Assembly: GCA_024281365.1 (NCBI GenBank)
Contig: JAMXAU010000004.1
Coordinates: forward strand, 1 to 40,391
Reading direction: 5' to 3'
Length of the DNA stretch: 40,391 bases
Origin: Nitrospira sp.
Lineage (GTDB): Bacteria > Nitrospirota > Nitrospiria > Nitrospirales > Nitrospiraceae
Below the pieces are notes generated by a model. It had not been told where the DNA came from. It did no database searches and saw only the letters and a program-made list of their open reading frames with translations. Position numbers and translations under genes: made by a program. Shown here piece after piece: positions 1 to 9,627 of this stretch (its first letter is position 1; every line of letters starts with the position of its first letter).

Positions 1-1
1 G

Positions 2-406
2 AGGGCTGGTTCGCTTCGATCTCCGGTGTGGCGTCATGGTGGTAGTGTGTTTGGGCCAAAGCCGAGAAGCTATGCCTACTCGATGCCGAAGAAGAAATAT
101 CGTGCTGCCCTTCAAAGTGCCTTGTCTGCAAAGGTGGCAGGTGGAAATTTGTTTGTCGTTGCCGATCTTTCACTGGAGCAGCCCAAGACCAAGTTTCTGG
201 CGCAGGCATTGACTGGCTTTGGTGGAGGTGCGGAGGTGCTCTTGGTTGCGGGGAAGAGTCAGTCTGGCATCATTCAGGCCGCGGGGAATTTGGCGTCCGT
301 GAAGGTGCTTGGTGCGGATCAACTGAATGTCTATGACGTTGTTCGTGCTCAAGTTGTTGTGGTTTCTGAGCATGAATTGGCTGCGATAAACGAGGTCTGG
401 TCATGA
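2..406 (+). CDS. rplD: 50S ribosomal protein L4 (5' end cut by window)
   Basis: C-terminal part of L4, a large-subunit protein whose loop lines the exit tunnel and which can act as an S10-operon autoregulator in some bacteria. The frame is open from base 2 and begins with RAGSLRSPVWRHGGSVFGPK, the conserved L4 loop, followed by the globular domain ending in the AQVVVVSEHELAAINEVW region. The upstream part, together with rpsJ and rplC, lies outside the window. Its stop overlaps the rplW start in an ATGA arrangement, so the two are translationally coupled. Product assignment is firm; only the N-terminus is missing. Confidence 0.95.
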   Translation, partial: RAGSLRSPVWRHGGSVFGPKPRSYAYSMPKKKYRAALQSALSAKVAGGNLFVVADLSLEQPKTKFLAQALTGFGGGAEVLLVAGKSQSGIIQAAGNLASVKVLGADQLNVYDVVRAQVVVVSEHELAAINEVWS

Positions 407-696
407 ATGTAGGTATGCACTGGATACTGGTTCAACCACTGTTGACGGAAAAGATTACAGGCCTTCGCGAAAAAAGCAACACGGTTGGCTTTGTGGTTCA
501 TCCTGAGGCAAATCGTGTCCAGGTGAAGCAGGCAGTCGAGTCGTTGTTGAAGGTCAAGGTTGAGAAAGTGAATTTGATGAACGTGCGCGGGAAAATGAAG
601 CGTCTTGGCCGATTTGCTGGCAGGCGTTCGGACTGGAAGAAGGCATTTGTCACACTCAAGGAAGGCGAGAAGCTTGAGATGTACGAAAGCGCTTAG
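403..696 (+). CDS. rplW: 50S ribosomal protein L23
   Basis: L23 binds 23S rRNA at the tunnel exit and docks trigger factor and SRP. The 97-residue product has the typical length and the family signature near the N-terminus (ILVQPLLTEK) and the NTVGFVVHPEANRVQVKQAV strand-helix. The ATG overlaps the rplD stop by four bases. An in-frame ATG at 415 (MHWILVQP) is a possible alternative start, since most L23 proteins have only a few residues before the LLTEK motif. Confidence 0.95.
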   Translation: MNVGMHWILVQPLLTEKITGLREKSNTVGFVVHPEANRVQVKQAVESLLKVKVEKVNLMNVRGKMKRLGRFAGRRSDWKKAFVTLKEGEKLEMYESA

Positions 697-751
697 TCGG
701 TGTCCGTTTCGCTGGTAGTTATTTGAAGGTGAAAATCTAGGAGTCGTCTTC

Positions 752-1594
752 ATGGGAATAAAAGTGTATCGTCCCACCTCCCCTGGTCGTCGGGGGATGA
801 CCGCAGTGGGAACCGAAGAATTGACCAGTAAGAGACCTGAAAAGTCATTGACCTCTTTTCATCTGCGGACCGGCGGGCGCAATAATGATGGGCGGACGAC
901 TGTTCGGTTCCGTGGGGCTGGCCACAAGCGACTCTATCGAATTATTGATTTTCGTCGAGATAAAGTAGGTGTGCCGGCGAAAGTCACTGCAATAGAGTAT
1001 GATCCGAATCGCTCTGCGAGGATCGCTCTCCTTAAGTACCGAGATGGAGAAAAGCGTTATATTTTAGCCCCAGTTGGGCTTGCCATTAATGATGAAGTGC
1101 AATCAGGTCCACAGGCAGAAATTAGACCTGGGAATGCCTTACCGTTGGTGAATATGCCGCTCGGCACCACGATTCATAACATTGAGCTCAAGGCTGGTAA
1201 GGGTGGTCAACTCATACGGAGTGCCGGAGGATTCGCGCAGGTTATGGGCCGTGATGGTGAATATGTACAGGTTCGGCTCAAGTCTGGAGAGATGCGAAGA
1301 GTTTTGGGTCACTGTATGGCCACTGTTGGGCAAGTTGGGAATGTGGATCATGAAAATATCAGTGTAGGGAAGGCGGGTAGGAACCGTTGGAAGGGAAAAA
1401 GGCCACATGTTCGAGGCGTGGTCATGAATCCTGTTGACCATCCACATGGCGGTGGAGAAGGGAAATCCGGACAAGGTAATCCACATCCGGTTTCTCCATG
1501 GGGGCTTCCCACTAAGGGCTATAAGACGAGACAAAATAAGAAGACCGATAAGTTCATAATTGCCCGACGTAAGTCAGGAGTGCGCAATGCCTAG
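752..1594 (+). CDS. rplB: 50S ribosomal protein L2
   Basis: L2 is needed for subunit association and sits near the peptidyl transferase centre. The product is 280 residues, near the usual 275. It starts [15 protein letters not shown] and has the [17 protein letters not shown] region, the central SH3-like domain, and the C-terminal [17 protein letters not shown] loop with the conserved histidine. The start is the first ATG after a 55-base gap from rplW. The stop overlaps rpsS by eight bases, indicating coupling. Confidence 0.97.
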   Translation: MGIKVYRPTSPGRRGMTAVGTEELTSKRPEKSLTSFHLRTGGRNNDGRTTVRFRGAGHKRLYRIIDFRRDKVGVPAKVTAIEYDPNRSARIALLKYRDGEKRYILAPVGLAINDEVQSGPQAEIRPGNALPLVNMPLGTTIHNIELKAGKGGQLIRSAGGFAQVMGRDGEYVQVRLKSGEMRRVLGHCMATVGQVGNVDHENISVGKAGRNRWKGKRPHVRGVVMNPVDHPHGGGEGKSGQGNPHPVSPWGLPTKGYKTRQNKKTDKFIIARRKSGVRNA

Positions 1595-1874
1595 ATCAGT
1601 TAGTAAGGGGGCGTTTGTTGACGGCCATCTTCTAAAAAAAGTCGAGCAGATGAATCAGACGAAGGATCGAAAGCTGATCAAGACATGGTCAAGGCGATCA
1701 ACTGTGGTGCCTGATATGATCGGCCATACGTTTGCGGTGCATAATGGAAAGAAATTCATCCCGGTTTTTGTAACCGAGAATATGGTTGGGCATAAACTCG
1801 GTGAATTTGCGCCAACTCGTTTTTTCAAGGGCCACGGTCAAGCAAAGACCGAGAAGGCCGTCGCGCTGAAGTAG
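1587..1874 (+). CDS. rpsS: 30S ribosomal protein S19
   Basis: S19 is a head protein of the small subunit that contacts the A-site finger and S13. The start is placed at ATG 1587 ([16 protein letters not shown]), giving 95 residues, the usual size; a longer in-frame opening runs upstream into rplB but has no family homology. Signature region [17 protein letters not shown] is present. The gene overlaps the end of rplB by eight bases. Confidence 0.96.
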   Translation: MPRSVSKGAFVDGHLLKKVEQMNQTKDRKLIKTWSRRSTVVPDMIGHTFAVHNGKKFIPVFVTENMVGHKLGEFAPTRFFKGHGQAKTEKAVALK

Positions 1875-1959
1875 TCTCTGGGGCGGGTGTGATCGGTGTG
1901 TTGGGTGATGGGATCTGACTATTTGACTTCGGAACGCTGAAGGGTGACGGGATTGTACG

Positions 1960-2316
1960 ATGAGTGAAGCACATGCCATATTAAGGTTTGTCCGTGTTGC
2001 GCCACGAAAGGCTAAGCCGGTAATAGATATGATTCGGGGTCAGCAAGTTCCGATGGCGTTGGCCATGCTGAAGCATACTCCTCGTCACGCGGCACGCGTG
2101 GTTGAGAAGCTTCTACGTTCTGCTGTGGCTAATGCGGAATTGAAGGAGTTGGGTGATAGTGAATCGATGGTGGTCTCGAGGGCTTTTGTTAACTGTGGGC
2201 CTACGTACAAGCGTGTGAGGGCTAGGTCCATGGGGAGAGCCAATGCGATTCAGAAGCGCACCAGTCACATTACGGTAGCGGTCGCGGCATCCGATGGTCG
2301 GGGGCAAGAGAAGTAG
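1960..2316 (+). CDS. rplV: 50S ribosomal protein L22
   Basis: L22 contacts all 23S domains and its beta-hairpin narrows the exit tunnel with L4. The product is 118 residues, starting MSEAHAILRFVRVAPRKAK and containing the hairpin region near residues 70-105 (FVNCGPTYKRVRARSMGRAN). It lies 85 bases after rpsS, one of the longer gaps in this block; I see no convincing promoter or hairpin there. Confidence 0.96.
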   Translation: MSEAHAILRFVRVAPRKAKPVIDMIRGQQVPMALAMLKHTPRHAARVVEKLLRSAVANAELKELGDSESMVVSRAFVNCGPTYKRVRARSMGRANAIQKRTSHITVAVAASDGRGQEK

Positions 2317-2347
2317 GCTGATTTTAATTTATTGAGGCATAGCGAGC

Positions 2348-3019
2348 ATGGGTCAGAAAACACATCCAATTGGTTATCGGCTTGGTTATAACTACACCTG
2401 GAGCTCTCGTTGGTACGCTGGGAAAGATTATGCCAAGTTGCTTCATCAAGACGTGAAAATTAGAAAAGTCGTGAAGGCTCGGCTTTATCATGCGGGGGTT
2501 GCAAAGGTAGAAATTGAGCGTTCGGGCGATCAAACAAGAGTTATTATCCATACTGCTCGACCCGGCATCATCATTGGTCGAAAAGGTGCGGAGGTCGATA
2601 AGCTGAAGGCCGATCTTGAGAAGCAGTATGGAGGGCAGGTTTACGTTACGGTAAAAGAAATCAAGAAGCCGGAACTTGATGCGCAGCTAGTCAGCGAAAA
2701 TGTCGCGACGCAGCTCGAAAAGCGAGTCGCATTCCGGAGGGCGATGAAGCGCAGCGTGCAGTCAGCGCTACGGCTCGGAGCGCAAGGGATTAAGATCATG
2801 GTAGCTGGGCGCTTGGGTGGTGCTGAAATCGCTAGGACTGAGTGGTATCGGGAGGGGCGGGTGCCCCTGCATACGCTTCGAGCTGAAATTGATTATGGCT
2901 TTGCAGAAGCCCATACAACCATGGGACAGATCGGGGTGAAGACGTGGATCTATAAAGGCGAGCTTCTTCCAGTGCAACCCATGAAGGCGGAATCAACTTT
3001 GGATAGACGATTTGGGTGA
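2348..3019 (+). CDS. rpsC: 30S ribosomal protein S3
   Basis: S3 lies at the mRNA entry channel and contributes to the ribosome helicase activity. The product is 223 residues. It starts [14 protein letters not shown], has the type-2 KH domain with the [15 protein letters not shown] motif at about residues 74-89, and the C-terminal half with [21 protein letters not shown] recognisable in two pieces. It is 12 bases from rplP. Confidence 0.97.
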   Translation: MGQKTHPIGYRLGYNYTWSSRWYAGKDYAKLLHQDVKIRKVVKARLYHAGVAKVEIERSGDQTRVIIHTARPGIIIGRKGAEVDKLKADLEKQYGGQVYVTVKEIKKPELDAQLVSENVATQLEKRVAFRRAMKRSVQSALRLGAQGIKIMVAGRLGGAEIARTEWYREGRVPLHTLRAEIDYGFAEAHTTMGQIGVKTWIYKGELLPVQPMKAESTLDRRFG

Positions 3020-3031
3020 GGAGATTGAGCT

Positions 3032-3448
3032 GTGTTAGCCCCTAAGAAAGTCAAATTTAGAAAGATGCAAAAAGGCCGCATGAATGGGAAGGCCTATCGT
3101 GGCGGTCAGATTACCCTTGGTGAATTTGGACTCAAGGCGTTGGAGCCGGGATGGGTGACGAGCCGTCAAATAGAGGCTGCACGTATTGCTATTACGCGAT
3201 ATGTGAAACGAGGTGGACAGGTTTGGACCAGAATTTTTCCGGACAAGCCCATTACAAAAAAGCCGGCTGAAACTCGAATGGGAAAAGGGAAAGGCAATCC
3301 AGAGTACTGGGTGGCGGTCGTGAAGCCGGGTCGGATCTTGTACGAAATGGATGGAGTTACTCCAGAAACTGCCAAGGAGGCGTTCCGGCTCGCCTCTCAC
3401 AAGTTGCCGGTCGCGACGAAGTTGGTCGTCCGCGGTGAGTTTGGGTAA
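3032..3448 (+). CDS. rplP: 50S ribosomal protein L16
   Basis: L16 organises the A-site tRNA elbow contact on the large subunit. The start is GTG 3032, giving [17 protein letters not shown], the standard L16 N-terminus, and 138 residues. The [20 protein letters not shown] and [15 protein letters not shown] segments are typical. GTG is preferred because no in-frame ATG would keep the conserved N-terminus. Confidence 0.96.
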   Translation: MLAPKKVKFRKMQKGRMNGKAYRGGQITLGEFGLKALEPGWVTSRQIEAARIAITRYVKRGGQVWTRIFPDKPITKKPAETRMGKGKGNPEYWVAVVKPGRILYEMDGVTPETAKEAFRLASHKLPVATKLVVRGEFG

Positions 3449-3490
3449 AAAGGTAACACGTCAACTTGGGATGGGAGTTGGAGAGCTGAT

Positions 3491-3706
3491 ATGGCGCTAG
3501 ATGTGAAAGAGCTGAGAGGGATGGCTGCGGCTGAGCTCCAAGAGAAGGAGCAGCAGCTCGTACAGGAACTGTTTACGCTCCGTTTTCAGTTCGGGACGGG
3601 TCGCCTTGAGAATCCAATGCAAATTCGAAAGACGAAGCGTGATATCGCGCGAGTGAAGACCATCCTTAATCAGGTTCGGAGCCAAACGGACGAGTCGAAA
3701 AGGTAA
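3491..3706 (+). CDS. rpmC: 50S ribosomal protein L29
   Basis: L29 is a small helical-hairpin protein at the tunnel exit next to L23. The product is 71 residues, slightly longer than average, with an N-terminal MALDVKELRGMAAAELQEK helix and the family motif LRFQFGTGRLENPMQIRKTK. It sits between rplP and rpsQ in the canonical order, 8 bases before rpsQ. Confidence 0.95.
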   Translation: MALDVKELRGMAAAELQEKEQQLVQELFTLRFQFGTGRLENPMQIRKTKRDIARVKTILNQVRSQTDESKR

Positions 3707-3714
3707 GGAATGCT

Positions 3715-3981
3715 ATGACTGAGGTGGTAAAGCGGCGTCATTGGTACGGTGATGTCGTCAGTAACAAGATGCAGAAGACTGTTGTCGTCGTGGTGTCTCG
3801 ATCCGTTGTTCATCCTGTCTACAAGAAAGTCCTTAGACGGGTGACAAGGTTAAAGGCTCATGATGAAAGTGGCATGTGTAAGATCGGCGATCGGGTGAAG
3901 CTGGTTCAAACCCGTCCGTTGAGCAAAGAAAAGAACTGGCGCGTCGTTCAGGTTATGGAAAAAGGGCAGCCTGAAAAATAG
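3715..3981 (+). CDS. rpsQ: 30S ribosomal protein S17
   Basis: S17 is an OB-fold protein that binds 16S helix 11 early in assembly. The product is 88 residues and contains GDVVSNKMQKTVVVVVSRSV and the C-terminal KIGDRVKLVQTRPLSKEKNW motif. It follows rpmC by 8 bases; the order L16-L29-S17 is conserved in bacteria. Confidence 0.96.
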   Translation: MTEVVKRRHWYGDVVSNKMQKTVVVVVSRSVVHPVYKKVLRRVTRLKAHDESGMCKIGDRVKLVQTRPLSKEKNWRVVQVMEKGQPEK

Positions 3982-4031
3982 AAACGTTCTTTTGACGCCG
4001 TTCGACATTTGAGATTCGTAGGAATATATCA

Positions 4032-4400
4032 ATGATTCAGAACTATACATACATGGACGTAGCGGATAACTCCGGGGCCAAACAAGCCATGTGCTTTCAT
4101 GTCTTCGGGGGGACGCGTCGTCGCTATGCGTCCTTAGGTGATGTCGTTGTGGTGGCTGTTAAAGAGGCTATCCCTCAGGCGAGTGTAAAGAAGGGAGATG
4201 TGAGCCGGGCAGTTATTGTGCGAACCACGAAGGAAGTTCGTCGAGAGGACGGCTCTTACATAAAGTTTGATCGTAACGCATGTGTTCTCATTAATAAGGA
4301 CGGCGAGCCAATTGGCACACGTATCTTTGGTCCCGTCGCGCGAGAACTGCGTTGGAAGAAATTCATGAAGATTATCTCATTGGCACCAGAAGTTTTATAG
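4032..4400 (+). CDS. rplN: 50S ribosomal protein L14
   Basis: L14 forms part of the intersubunit bridge and is the docking site for RsfS. The product is 122 residues, exactly the usual length, and starts [17 protein letters not shown] with the conserved DNSGAK turn. It ends with [11 protein letters not shown] followed by a typical C-terminal helix. It begins the classical spc operon section. Confidence 0.97.
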   Translation: MIQNYTYMDVADNSGAKQAMCFHVFGGTRRRYASLGDVVVVAVKEAIPQASVKKGDVSRAVIVRTTKEVRREDGSYIKFDRNACVLINKDGEPIGTRIFGPVARELRWKKFMKIISLAPEVL

Positions 4401-4422
4401 GGTCGAACGAGCGAGGGGCGTT

Positions 4423-4752
4423 GTGCAAGTACTCTCAAAAAGCAGAATTAGAAAAGGCGATACGGTGATTGTCATTTCCGGTCGTGAGCGTGGTAAGACA
4501 GGGAAAGTCATGTCGGTAGACCTTCGGGCGGGAAAAGTGGTCGTGGAAAAGCTGAATATTATTAAACGACACACTAAACCTAATCAGAAGGCAAAGCAGG
4601 GCGGTATCCTGGAGAGAGAGGCGCCGCTTCAAATGTCTAATGTGATGTTTTTCTGTCCGGTCACGCAGAAGCCGACGCGGGTAGGGATACGAACTCAAGC
4701 CGATGGGCGACGAGTGCGCTTCAGTAAGAAATCTAACGAGATTCTGGAATAG
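4423..4752 (+). CDS. rplX: 50S ribosomal protein L24
   Basis: L24 is an assembly initiator for the large subunit. The start is GTG 4423; the 109-residue product carries a KOW motif at about residues 9-28 ([20 protein letters not shown]), followed by the [20 protein letters not shown] segment. No ATG is available ahead of the KOW motif. It is followed closely by rplE. Confidence 0.96.
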   Translation: MQVLSKSRIRKGDTVIVISGRERGKTGKVMSVDLRAGKVVVEKLNIIKRHTKPNQKAKQGGILEREAPLQMSNVMFFCPVTQKPTRVGIRTQADGRRVRFSKKSNEILE

Positions 4753-4760
4753 GGTTGGCA

Positions 4761-5405
4761 ATGGCTAAGGAACCAAAAAGCAAAGCGACAAGTAAACCCA
4801 CTGAGCGAAAATCAGCAAAGAAAGAGGCGCCCCAGCTTGATCAGGGAAGTGCCGAGTCCAAGTTTCGGCCAAGACTTCGAGATGTCTATGAGCAGCAAGT
4901 CGTGCCAGCTTTAATGAAGGAGTTTGGCTATAAGAACGTCATGCAGGTTCCCAAGCTTGAGCGGGTTGTATTGAACGTCGGCATGGGTGAGGCAATCCAA
5001 AATGTAAAGCTTCTGGAAAGTGCTGTGACTGAATTAGGCATGATTACGGGGCAGAAGCCGGTTGTGACGCGCGCGAAAAAGGCCATTGCCGGATTCAAGC
5101 TTAGGCAGGGTCTACCAATCGGAGCAAAGGTTACGCTCCGTAGTCGACGGATGTACGAGTTTTTTGATCGATTGGTGACGTTAGCGCTTCCTCGGATACG
5201 AGATTTTCGAGGCATATCTCCGAAGGCATTTGATGGTCGGGGAAATTATACCCTCGGGCTGAAGGAACAGCTGATCTTCCCGGAGATTAAGTATGACGAG
5301 GTGGCCTCAATTCACGGTATGGACATCACGGTTGTCACCACCGCAAAAACGAACGATGAAGGAAAAGCTTTGTTAAAGCACCTCGGGATGCCGTTCAGGA
5401 CATAA
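4761..5405 (+). CDS. rplE: 50S ribosomal protein L5 with N-terminal extension
   Basis: L5 binds 5S rRNA in the central protuberance. The core from about residue 35 is typical ([54 protein letters not shown]). The start is put at ATG 4761, nine bases after rplX; a TTG at 4755 is in frame but less likely. The 214-residue product is about 35 residues longer than usual because of a lysine-, serine- and glutamate-rich, probably disordered head. The head is in frame with no break, so it is not a frameshift artefact. Confidence 0.95.
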   Translation: MAKEPKSKATSKPTERKSAKKEAPQLDQGSAESKFRPRLRDVYEQQVVPALMKEFGYKNVMQVPKLERVVLNVGMGEAIQNVKLLESAVTELGMITGQKPVVTRAKKAIAGFKLRQGLPIGAKVTLRSRRMYEFFDRLVTLALPRIRDFRGISPKAFDGRGNYTLGLKEQLIFPEIKYDEVASIHGMDITVVTTAKTNDEGKALLKHLGMPFRT

Positions 5406-5450
5406 GAAACGGCAGAAGTCTCGGATGTTGGTTGGACGGAAGGAGTTCCT

Positions 5451-5636
5451 GTGTCACGTTTAGCATTGAGAAATAAGGCTGCGGCGAAACCAAAGTTTTC
5501 AACGCGCGAGTATCATCGATGCGGTGTGTGTGGGAGGGTGCGGGGGTATTTGCGTCGGTTTCGAATGTGTCGAATCTGCTTTCGCATATTGACGCTCAAG
5601 GGGGAGATCCCCGAAGTGAGAAAGTCAAGTTGGTAG
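5451..5636 (+). CDS. rpsN: 30S ribosomal protein S14, zinc-binding (type Z)
   Basis: S14 is a small-subunit head protein. This is the short 61-residue zinc form: Cys24, Cys27, Cys40 and Cys43 make a CxxC-x12-CxxC ribbon. The start is GTG 5451 ([16 protein letters not shown]), with AAGGAG about six bases upstream. The C-terminus [11 protein letters not shown] matches the family. Confidence 0.96.
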   Translation: MSRLALRNKAAAKPKFSTREYHRCGVCGRVRGYLRRFRMCRICFRILTLKGEIPEVRKSSW

Positions 5637-5699
5637 CCAGAGTTCATGGGTAGATGGCAGTCAACAAAAGAATAGCACTGAGGGGTAGAAGGACATAGC

Positions 5700-6095
5700 A
5701 TGGTTACCGATCCAATCGGCGATCTTCTGGTTAGATTAAAAAATGGCGCCCAACGGCGTTTTGAAACAGTGACGGTTCCAACCTCAAAGCTCAAGCGAGC
5801 GATCCTCGAGATTTTGAAGCGGGAGGGTTACGTTGAGGGGATTGAAGACAGCACCGAGGATGGACATCCCGTTCTACATGTGCGTCTTCGCTATCTTGGG
5901 GAAGGACAGCCAATGATCACCGGGCTTGAGCGTGTCAGCAGGCCGGGCCGTCGGGTATACGTTGGCAGTCAGGATATTCGAAAAGTTCGAAATGGGATTG
6001 GTGTATCTATCCTTTCGACATCCAAGGGAATCATGACGGATCTAGAATCTCGCAAAAGTCATCTCGGGGGCGAGGTTCTCTGCTCGGTGTGGTAA
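5700..6095 (+). CDS. rpsH: 30S ribosomal protein S8
   Basis: S8 binds the central domain of 16S rRNA and in some bacteria represses the spc operon. The 131-residue product starts MVTDPIGDLLVRLKNG (the DPI start motif) and ends with the conserved STSKGIMTDLESRKSHLGGE and a final VW. Spacing of 63 bases from rpsN. Confidence 0.96.
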   Translation: MVTDPIGDLLVRLKNGAQRRFETVTVPTSKLKRAILEILKREGYVEGIEDSTEDGHPVLHVRLRYLGEGQPMITGLERVSRPGRRVYVGSQDIRKVRNGIGVSILSTSKGIMTDLESRKSHLGGEVLCSVW

Positions 6096-6138
6096 GGATA
6101 TCGGTTGTTCTGACCTCGGGTGAAGGGTGTAGAAAATC

Positions 6139-6675
6139 ATGTCGCGTATTGGAAAAAAGCCGATCACCATTCCAGCTGGAGTGGAAGTAAAAGCTGTCGG
6201 GTCAACTGTGACAGTGAAGGGACCCTTGGGGAAATTAGAATGGCCAATGGTGCAGGGGCTTGATGTGGCCATTAAGAACGGCCAGGTTCTTATCGGGCGA
6301 TCCAGCGATGATCGTAAGATAAGAGCCTTGCACGGTCTCACTCGTGCCGAGTTGAGCAATATGGTTCAGGGGGTGACGAAGGGGTATGAGCGATCTCTGG
6401 AGATTACCGGTGTTGGCTACAAGACGCAACTTCAGGGGCGAACCTTGAGCTTTAATGTCGGGTATATCAATCCAGTTCTCTATCAAGTCCCAACCGGAAT
6501 TGATGTGAAGGTCGATAAACAAACTCTCATCAATGTCAAAGGGGTTGATAAGCGATTGGTTGGTCAGGTTGCGGCTGATCTACGAGCCATTAAACCCCCG
6601 GATGTGTACAAACAAAAGGGTGTTCGTTATGCGGGTGAGACCTTGCGCAAAAAAGAAGGCAAAACTGGGAAGTAG
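6139..6675 (+). CDS. rplF: 50S ribosomal protein L6
   Basis: L6 sits near the sarcin-ricin loop and the factor-binding site. The product is 178 residues, the normal length, with a duplicated fold: the first half begins MSRIGKKPITIPAGVEV, and the second half carries the C-terminal motif RAIKPPDVYKQKGVRYAGE. Nine bases separate it from rplR. Confidence 0.97.
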   Translation: MSRIGKKPITIPAGVEVKAVGSTVTVKGPLGKLEWPMVQGLDVAIKNGQVLIGRSSDDRKIRALHGLTRAELSNMVQGVTKGYERSLEITGVGYKTQLQGRTLSFNVGYINPVLYQVPTGIDVKVDKQTLINVKGVDKRLVGQVAADLRAIKPPDVYKQKGVRYAGETLRKKEGKTGK

Positions 6676-6684
6676 GAACTGACA

Positions 6685-7050
6685 ATGAATGCTGCAGATA
6701 AATTTCGACAGCTAGAACGGCGGCGCAAGCGTGTGCGCCAGGCAATCCTTGGTACAACTGAGCGTCCTCGTCTGAATGTTTTTAGGAGTACGGCTCATAT
6801 CTATGCGCAGGTGATCGATGATATCCGGGGAGCCACTCTTGCTGCGGCGTCATCTCTTGATAAGTCGATTCGCACAACGGTCAAGTCGACCGGTGGAATT
6901 GAGGCGGCCAAGGCGGTCGGGAAGTTGATTGCTGATCGAGCGAAAGCCGTGAAGGTGACAGCGGTCGTCTTTGATCGAGGTGGTCGGATGTACCATGGCC
7001 GCATCAAGGCATTGGCTGATGCATCTCGTGAAGGTGGCTTGAAATTTTAG
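6685..7050 (+). CDS. rplR: 50S ribosomal protein L18
   Basis: L18 binds 5S rRNA together with L5. The 121-residue product has the basic N-terminus ([10 protein letters not shown]), [20 protein letters not shown], and the C-terminal [20 protein letters not shown] region. The 89 bases to rpsE hold only a nine-codon reading frame directly after the stop, which I do not count as a gene. Confidence 0.96.
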   Translation: MNAADKFRQLERRRKRVRQAILGTTERPRLNVFRSTAHIYAQVIDDIRGATLAAASSLDKSIRTTVKSTGGIEAAKAVGKLIADRAKAVKVTAVVFDRGGRMYHGRIKALADASREGGLKF

Positions 7051-7139
7051 ATGAAGACCTGGAGTGGCATGGGCAAGTAGGGTCAGTGGCAATTCTCTAT
7101 TCCAGAATTTAACTGAACGTTGGACTGAGGGGTGAGAGC

Positions 7140-7649
7140 GTGCGAGTCAATCCCGATGAACTGAGCCTAAAAGATAAAGTGGTGTTTATCAACCGAGTAG
7201 CCAAAGTTGTCAAAGGTGGAAAACGATTTAATTTTTGCGCGCTCGTGGTTGTCGGTGATGGTCATGGATGGGTTGGGATTGGTAAGGGTAAGGCTGCTGA
7301 GGTGCCTGTTGCGATTTCAAAGGCCGTGGAGCAGGCCAAGAAGCATCTTGTCCATGTTCCACTCAAGGGTGGGACGATTCCGCATGAAGTTCATGGGCTC
7401 TTTGGAGCAGAGCATGTGCTCTTAAAGCCGGCTGTCGATGGGACGGGGATTATTGCAGGAGGAGCGGTTCGTGCGGTGGTGGAATTGGTTGGTGCCCACA
7501 ATGTTATTGCTAAGACCTTGGGGCGTGGGAATCCGTTCAATGCGGTTCGTGCTACACTCGATGGCCTCACTCAACTGAGAAATATAGAGGATGTGCTTCG
7601 TCACCGTCGGCAGCCGGCGGTTGAAGGGCATGAAAGGGCGACGGTCTAA
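7140..7649 (+). CDS. rpsE: 30S ribosomal protein S5
   Basis: S5 affects decoding accuracy and mRNA unwinding. The product is 169 residues from a GTG start ([20 protein letters not shown]). It has the double-stranded-RNA-like S5 N-domain with [20 protein letters not shown] and the C-terminal domain with [14 protein letters not shown]. Its TAA stop overlaps the rpmD ATG by one base. Confidence 0.96.
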   Translation: MRVNPDELSLKDKVVFINRVAKVVKGGKRFNFCALVVVGDGHGWVGIGKGKAAEVPVAISKAVEQAKKHLVHVPLKGGTIPHEVHGLFGAEHVLLKPAVDGTGIIAGGAVRAVVELVGAHNVIAKTLGRGNPFNAVRATLDGLTQLRNIEDVLRHRRQPAVEGHERATV

Positions 7650-7867
7650 TGGGAACGACAGCGGCAAAAAAAAAGGCAGCCCCTGAGGGGCAGCGTGTTC
7701 AGGTGACGTTACGGCGTAGTCCGATTGGTACACCACAAAGTCATAGACTTGTTCTGCGCGGATTAGGCCTCCGGCATATTCGTCAGACGGTGATACGTCC
7801 GGACACGCCCCAAGTTCAAGGGATGATTCGAAAAGTTGGCTATCTGCTCGAGGTTGGACGTCCATGA
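7649..7867 (+). CDS. rpmD: 50S ribosomal protein L30
   Basis: L30 is a small large-subunit protein found in many but not all bacteria. The core [20 protein letters not shown] and [20 protein letters not shown] is typical. At 72 residues it is about a dozen longer than usual, owing to a basic alanine/lysine N-terminal tail ([12 protein letters not shown]). Its start overlaps the rpsE stop by one base and its stop overlaps the rplO start by four. Confidence 0.94.
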   Translation: MGTTAAKKKAAPEGQRVQVTLRRSPIGTPQSHRLVLRGLGLRHIRQTVIRPDTPQVQGMIRKVGYLLEVGRP

Positions 7868-8313
7868 ATCTTCATAATTTGGCTCCAGCACCAGGATCAA
7901 AAAAACGTCGAAAACGGATTGGGCGAGGACCGGGCTCTGGTCATGGAAAGACCGCGACCAAAGGACATAAGGGAATATTGGCACGGTCTGGTGGAGGGAA
8001 GCGCCCTGGGTTTGAGGGTGGTCAAATGCCATTGGTTAGGAGGCTGCCCAAGTTTGGTTTCGCAAATCCCTCGCGGATTGAGTATTCCATTATCAATTTG
8101 AAGAGCTTTGAGCAGTGGGCGGGGGAGGGGACGGTTACTCCTCAGGCGATGGTTGATGCTGGGCTGATCAAGCGGAAACGGTTGCCGATCAAAATCCTCG
8201 GCGTTGGTGAGTTGAGGAAGCCATTGGTCGTTCAGGCGCACAAGTTTAGTAAATCGGCAGAAGCGAAGATTCAAGCGGCTGGCGGGAGAGTTGAGGTTAT
8301 CGGCGGTGCTTGA
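7864..8313 (+). CDS. rplO: 50S ribosomal protein L15
   Basis: L15 is a late-assembly large-subunit protein. The product is 149 residues, starting [18 protein letters not shown] and containing the glycine-rich [20 protein letters not shown] segment typical of the family. It overlaps rpmD (ATGA) at its start. Its end overlaps the start of secY. Confidence 0.96.
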   Translation: MNLHNLAPAPGSKKRRKRIGRGPGSGHGKTATKGHKGILARSGGGKRPGFEGGQMPLVRRLPKFGFANPSRIEYSIINLKSFEQWAGEGTVTPQAMVDAGLIKRKRLPIKILGVGELRKPLVVQAHKFSKSAEAKIQAAGGRVEVIGGA

Positions 8314-9625
8314 ACGTCTTCTGACTAGTTTTCAGAATATCTTTAAGATCCCCGAGCTGCGTACTCGAGTTTTGTTCACGCTCGGTATGTTGGTAGTGTA
8401 TCGGATCGGATCCCACATTCCAACGCCCGGGATCAACGGTGAAGCTCTCTCCGACTTCCTCCAAAAGCAAGGAGGATCATTACTTGGGTTCCTTGATATT
8501 TTTTCTGGTGGGTCGCTGTCTCGGTTGACGATCTTTGCGCTCGGTATCATGCCGTATATCAGCGCATCGATTATTCTTCAGCTACTCACGGTCGTCATCC
8601 CTCATTTAACGAAGCTCGCAAAAGAAGGGGAGCGGGGTCGTAAGAAAATTATTCAATATACGCGATTCGGGACGATCGGCATTGCATTGATTCAGGGGTT
8701 TGGGATTGCTATCGGACTTGAGCAGATGAATCAGGGGGCTTTCGTCCTGAACGCAGGCTGGGGTTTCCGTCTGATGACAGTGATTACCCTCACCGCTGGT
8801 ACGGGATTTTTGATGTGGTTGGGTGAGCAAATCACTGAGCGGGGGATTGGTAACGGCATATCCTTGATCATTTTTGCTGGGATCGTGGCTCGTTTACCTG
8901 CGGCAGTGGCTCAGACTTACAATCTCTACGAAATCGGTCAGCTCAATGCATTTTTGCTTGTTGGCCTGGCGCTCTTGATGGTTGCCGTGGTTGCTGCGAT
9001 TGTGTTTCTGGAAAGTGGTCGCAGGAAAATACCGGTCCAATACGCAAAGCGTGTGATCGGGCGACGTGTCTATGGGGGCCAAAGCACGCATATCCCTCTG
9101 AAGATCAACACTGCGGGTGTGATTCCTCCAATATTTGCCTCGTCGATCATAGCCTTTCCTGCAACGATCGCAGGTTTTTTCGAGACGCCTTGGGTTCAAG
9201 CCATTGGCGCCCAGTTGGCACCGGGATCACTTCTATACACGCTGATGTACGTTGGCTTGATCGTGTTCTTCTGTTTTTTCTATACCGCAGTTGTTCTCAA
9301 TCCCGTCGACATGGCCGATAATATGAAAAAGTATGGTGGATTTATTCCAGGTATTCGGCCAGGTCAACGAACCTCTGACTATATCTATAGCGTATTGACG
9401 AAAATTACCTTTGCGGGAGCCATGTACCTCGCCATTGTGTGCGTGATCCCGGAGCTTTTAATCTACAAACTGAACGTGCCGTTTTATTTTGGTGGTACGT
9501 CGCTGCTGATTGTTATTGGAGTTGGTTTGGATACAGCCCAACAAATTGAGTCTCATATGCTTATGCGCAATTACGAGGGGTTTCTCGGAAAGGGCATGGC
9601 TCCACTCAGAGGGAGAAGTAGTTAG
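8306..9625 (+). CDS. secY: Preprotein translocase subunit SecY
   Basis: SecY is the channel-forming inner-membrane subunit of the Sec translocon. The chosen start is GTG 8306 ([19 protein letters not shown]), preceded by GAGG at 8293-8296; this gives 439 residues, the usual size. An in-frame TTG at 8291 is an alternative. Ten hydrophobic segments are expected and many are plain; conserved SecY motifs include ERGIGNGISLIIFAGIV, the GGQSTHIPLKINTAGVIPPI loop, and NPVDMADNMKKYGGFIPGIR. It overlaps rplO by eight bases and precedes adk by two, the classical SecY-Adk pairing. Confidence 0.96.
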   Translation: MLERLLTSFQNIFKIPELRTRVLFTLGMLVVYRIGSHIPTPGINGEALSDFLQKQGGSLLGFLDIFSGGSLSRLTIFALGIMPYISASIILQLLTVVIPHLTKLAKEGERGRKKIIQYTRFGTIGIALIQGFGIAIGLEQMNQGAFVLNAGWGFRLMTVITLTAGTGFLMWLGEQITERGIGNGISLIIFAGIVARLPAAVAQTYNLYEIGQLNAFLLVGLALLMVAVVAAIVFLESGRRKIPVQYAKRVIGRRVYGGQSTHIPLKINTAGVIPPIFASSIIAFPATIAGFFETPWVQAIGAQLAPGSLLYTLMYVGLIVFFCFFYTAVVLNPVDMADNMKKYGGFIPGIRPGQRTSDYIYSVLTKITFAGAMYLAIVCVIPELLIYKLNVPFYFGGTSLLIVIGVGLDTAQQIESHMLMRNYEGFLGKGMAPLRGRSS

Positions 9626-9627
9626 TT

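Noticed and set aside
1875-1959. Internal promoter between rpsS and rplV
   Set aside because: A TTGACT is present at 1923 but no -10 lies at the right distance.
7051-7080. Nine-codon reading frame directly after the rplR stop
   Set aside because: Too short, with no conserved content; likely chance within the leader of rpsE.
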